Shown: positions 63,279-64,000 of the stretch, piece by piece
Layout: each line of letters opens with the position of its first letter
Position numbering within the stretch: the stretch's first letter is position 1
Assembly: GCF_034009455.1 (NCBI RefSeq)
Contig: NZ_CP125380.1
Span: 1,343,001 to 1,407,000, forward strand
From: Pseudomonas sp. P5_109
GTDB lineage: Bacteria > Pseudomonadota > Gammaproteobacteria > Pseudomonadales > Pseudomonadaceae
Direction: 5' to 3'
Length of the DNA: 64,000 nucleotides
The notes under the pieces: model-generated
Database searches by the model: none
What the model saw: the letters and a program-made list of their open reading frames with translations, nothing else
Told to the model about the DNA's origin: nothing
Made by a program: the position numbers and the translations under genes

Positions 63279-64000
63279 TCACTCCGCAGCCGCCGCGTCC
63301 TTCGGCTGGCGCTTCTCGATCACATCCACCAGACGCTTGGCCAGCGCCGGGTAGTTCTCGTCGAAGTGGTGGCCGCCAGGCAGCTTGATGGCTTCGCCCA
63401 CCGCTGTCTTGTCGGTGCAGCCGCTTTCGTCGGTTTCTTCTTCGCCGTAGATGCACACCACTTTCGCGGCTGGCAGCTTGGCCATTTCCGGGCCGGTGGC
63501 GGCTTCCTTGCCGGCGTTGCCGAGCCAGCCTTCGACTTCGATTTCGAAGCTGCCGGTGCGGGCGAAGGCCAGCAGGATGATTGCGTCGACGCGATTCTGC
63601 TCCGACTCGGCCAGGCGGTTGTAGATCGCCGGCAGGACATCGGCACCGAACGAGTAGCCCGTCAGGATGAAGCGCTTGGTGCCCCATTTCTGCCGGTAGT
63701 GCTGCATCAGTTCAGCCAGGTCCAGGGCGCTTTGCTCCGGGCTCTTGTGCTGCCAGTAGTAGCGCAGGGTGTCGATGCCGACCACCGGGTAGCCGATCTT
63801 GGCCATCTCGCCCGCCACATCGCGGTCCAGGTCGCGCCAGCCGCCGTCGCCGGACAGGAACAGGGTCACGGTGTCCCTGGCCTGACCGGCAGGCACTTCG
63901 ACCACCGGGATCTGCAGGCCACCAGCGGCCTTGTCGCCGCCGACGAGGATCTTGCGCAGTTCGTTGTTCAGCACTTGCGGCAGGTTGATGTCGTAGTCGC
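63279..64000 (-). CDS. VirJ/AcvB-type alpha/beta hydrolase (C-terminal part, cut by window edge)
   Basis: The frame stays open to the right edge, so only the last 240 or so residues are seen. The nucleophile elbow GYSFGAD, with serine, and FLSGDGGWRDLDRDVAGEM are diagnostic of the VirJ/AcvB family. The acid and histidine lie near IYGEEETDE and LPGGHHFDENY. Agrobacterium AcvB acts in the periplasm and hydrolyses lysyl-phosphatidylglycerol. In Pseudomonas the equivalent gene is often next to a lysyl-PG synthase (mprF-like). That neighbour would be outside this window, so the link is inference. A GTG at 63974 could start translation, but upstream codons continue in frame. Confidence 0.8.
   Translation of the reverse strand, partial: DYDINLPQVLNNELRKILVGGDKAAGGLQIPVVEVPAGQARDTVTLFLSGDGGWRDLDRDVAGEMAKIGYPVVGIDTLRYYWQHKSPEQSALDLAELMQHYRQKWGTKRFILTGYSFGADVLPAIYNRLAESEQNRVDAIILLAFARTGSFEIEVEGWLGNAGKEAATGPEMAKLPAAKVVCIYGEEETDESGCTDKTAVGEAIKLPGGHHFDENYPALAKRLVDVIEKRQPKDAAAAE

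Overview
The window is a stretch of core chromosome from a Pseudomonas of the P. fluorescens group. GC content and codon use are those of a fluorescent pseudomonad. The protein sequences are Pseudomonas-like throughout. From memory, the gene order follows the P. aeruginosa PAO1 block from PA3660 down to about PA3611, and then continues with genes that lie elsewhere in PAO1 (erdR, dgkA, finR/fpr, rhlG, rimO, kup). Short inverted REP sequences of the kinds typical of P. fluorescens genomes lie in many intergenic gaps. I found no rRNA, tRNA, CRISPR array, insertion sequence or intact prophage.

Layout. Positions 1-6.8 kb: an Na+/H+ antiporter, then the leftward map-glnD-dapC group. Positions 7-21.8 kb: the rightward run rpsB-tsf, pyrH-frr-uppS-cdsA-dxr-rseP-bamA-skp-lpxD-fabZ-lpxA-lpxB-rnhB, which joins translation, isoprenoid and phospholipid precursors, outer-membrane protein assembly and lipid A synthesis. 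It ends at a strong terminator before dnaE. Positions 21.8-33.2 kb: dnaE, accA, tilS, pyrG-kdsA-eno and ftsB-ispD. Positions 33.4-36.5 kb: a formaldehyde detoxification unit (a divergent LysR regulator, frmA, fghA). Positions 36.5-41.6 kb: ispF-truD-surE-pcm-nlpD-rpoS, a stress and stationary-phase group. Positions 41.6-42.6 kb: the small RNA gene rsmZ with a distal GacA-type box, and fdxA. Positions 42.7-49 kb: mutS, an S24-family repressor (PrtR type), a holin, pncC/cinA, recA and recX. Positions 49-55.6 kb: a LOG-family protein, an orphan ribbon-helix-helix-like protein, a secreted PA3611-like protein, a DTW-domain tRNA modification enzyme, erdR, dgkA, and divergent finR/fpr. Positions 55.6-64 kb: trmO, an rhlG-like reductase, a YehS-like protein, a divergent pseudouridine synthase, a GNAT acetyltransferase, rimO, kup, and the C-terminal part of a VirJ/AcvB-type hydrolase cut by the window edge.

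The most notable region is mutS-cinA. In many P. fluorescens strains this site carries R-type tailocin (phage-tail bacteriocin) clusters. Here only the repressor and the holin remain, both apparently intact, and each is preceded by a TATGCA-type inverted repeat that could be the repressor's operator. The pair could act as an SOS-responsive lysis or membrane-permeabilising module next to recA, or it could be a deletion remnant. Other points of interest are the three evenly spaced half-sites in the rsmZ upstream box, a pair of perfect hairpins upstream of the LOG gene (one with a GGA loop like an RsmA/RsmE site), a terminator that runs directly into the ispF start codon, and a pseudouridine synthase with an altered catalytic motif.
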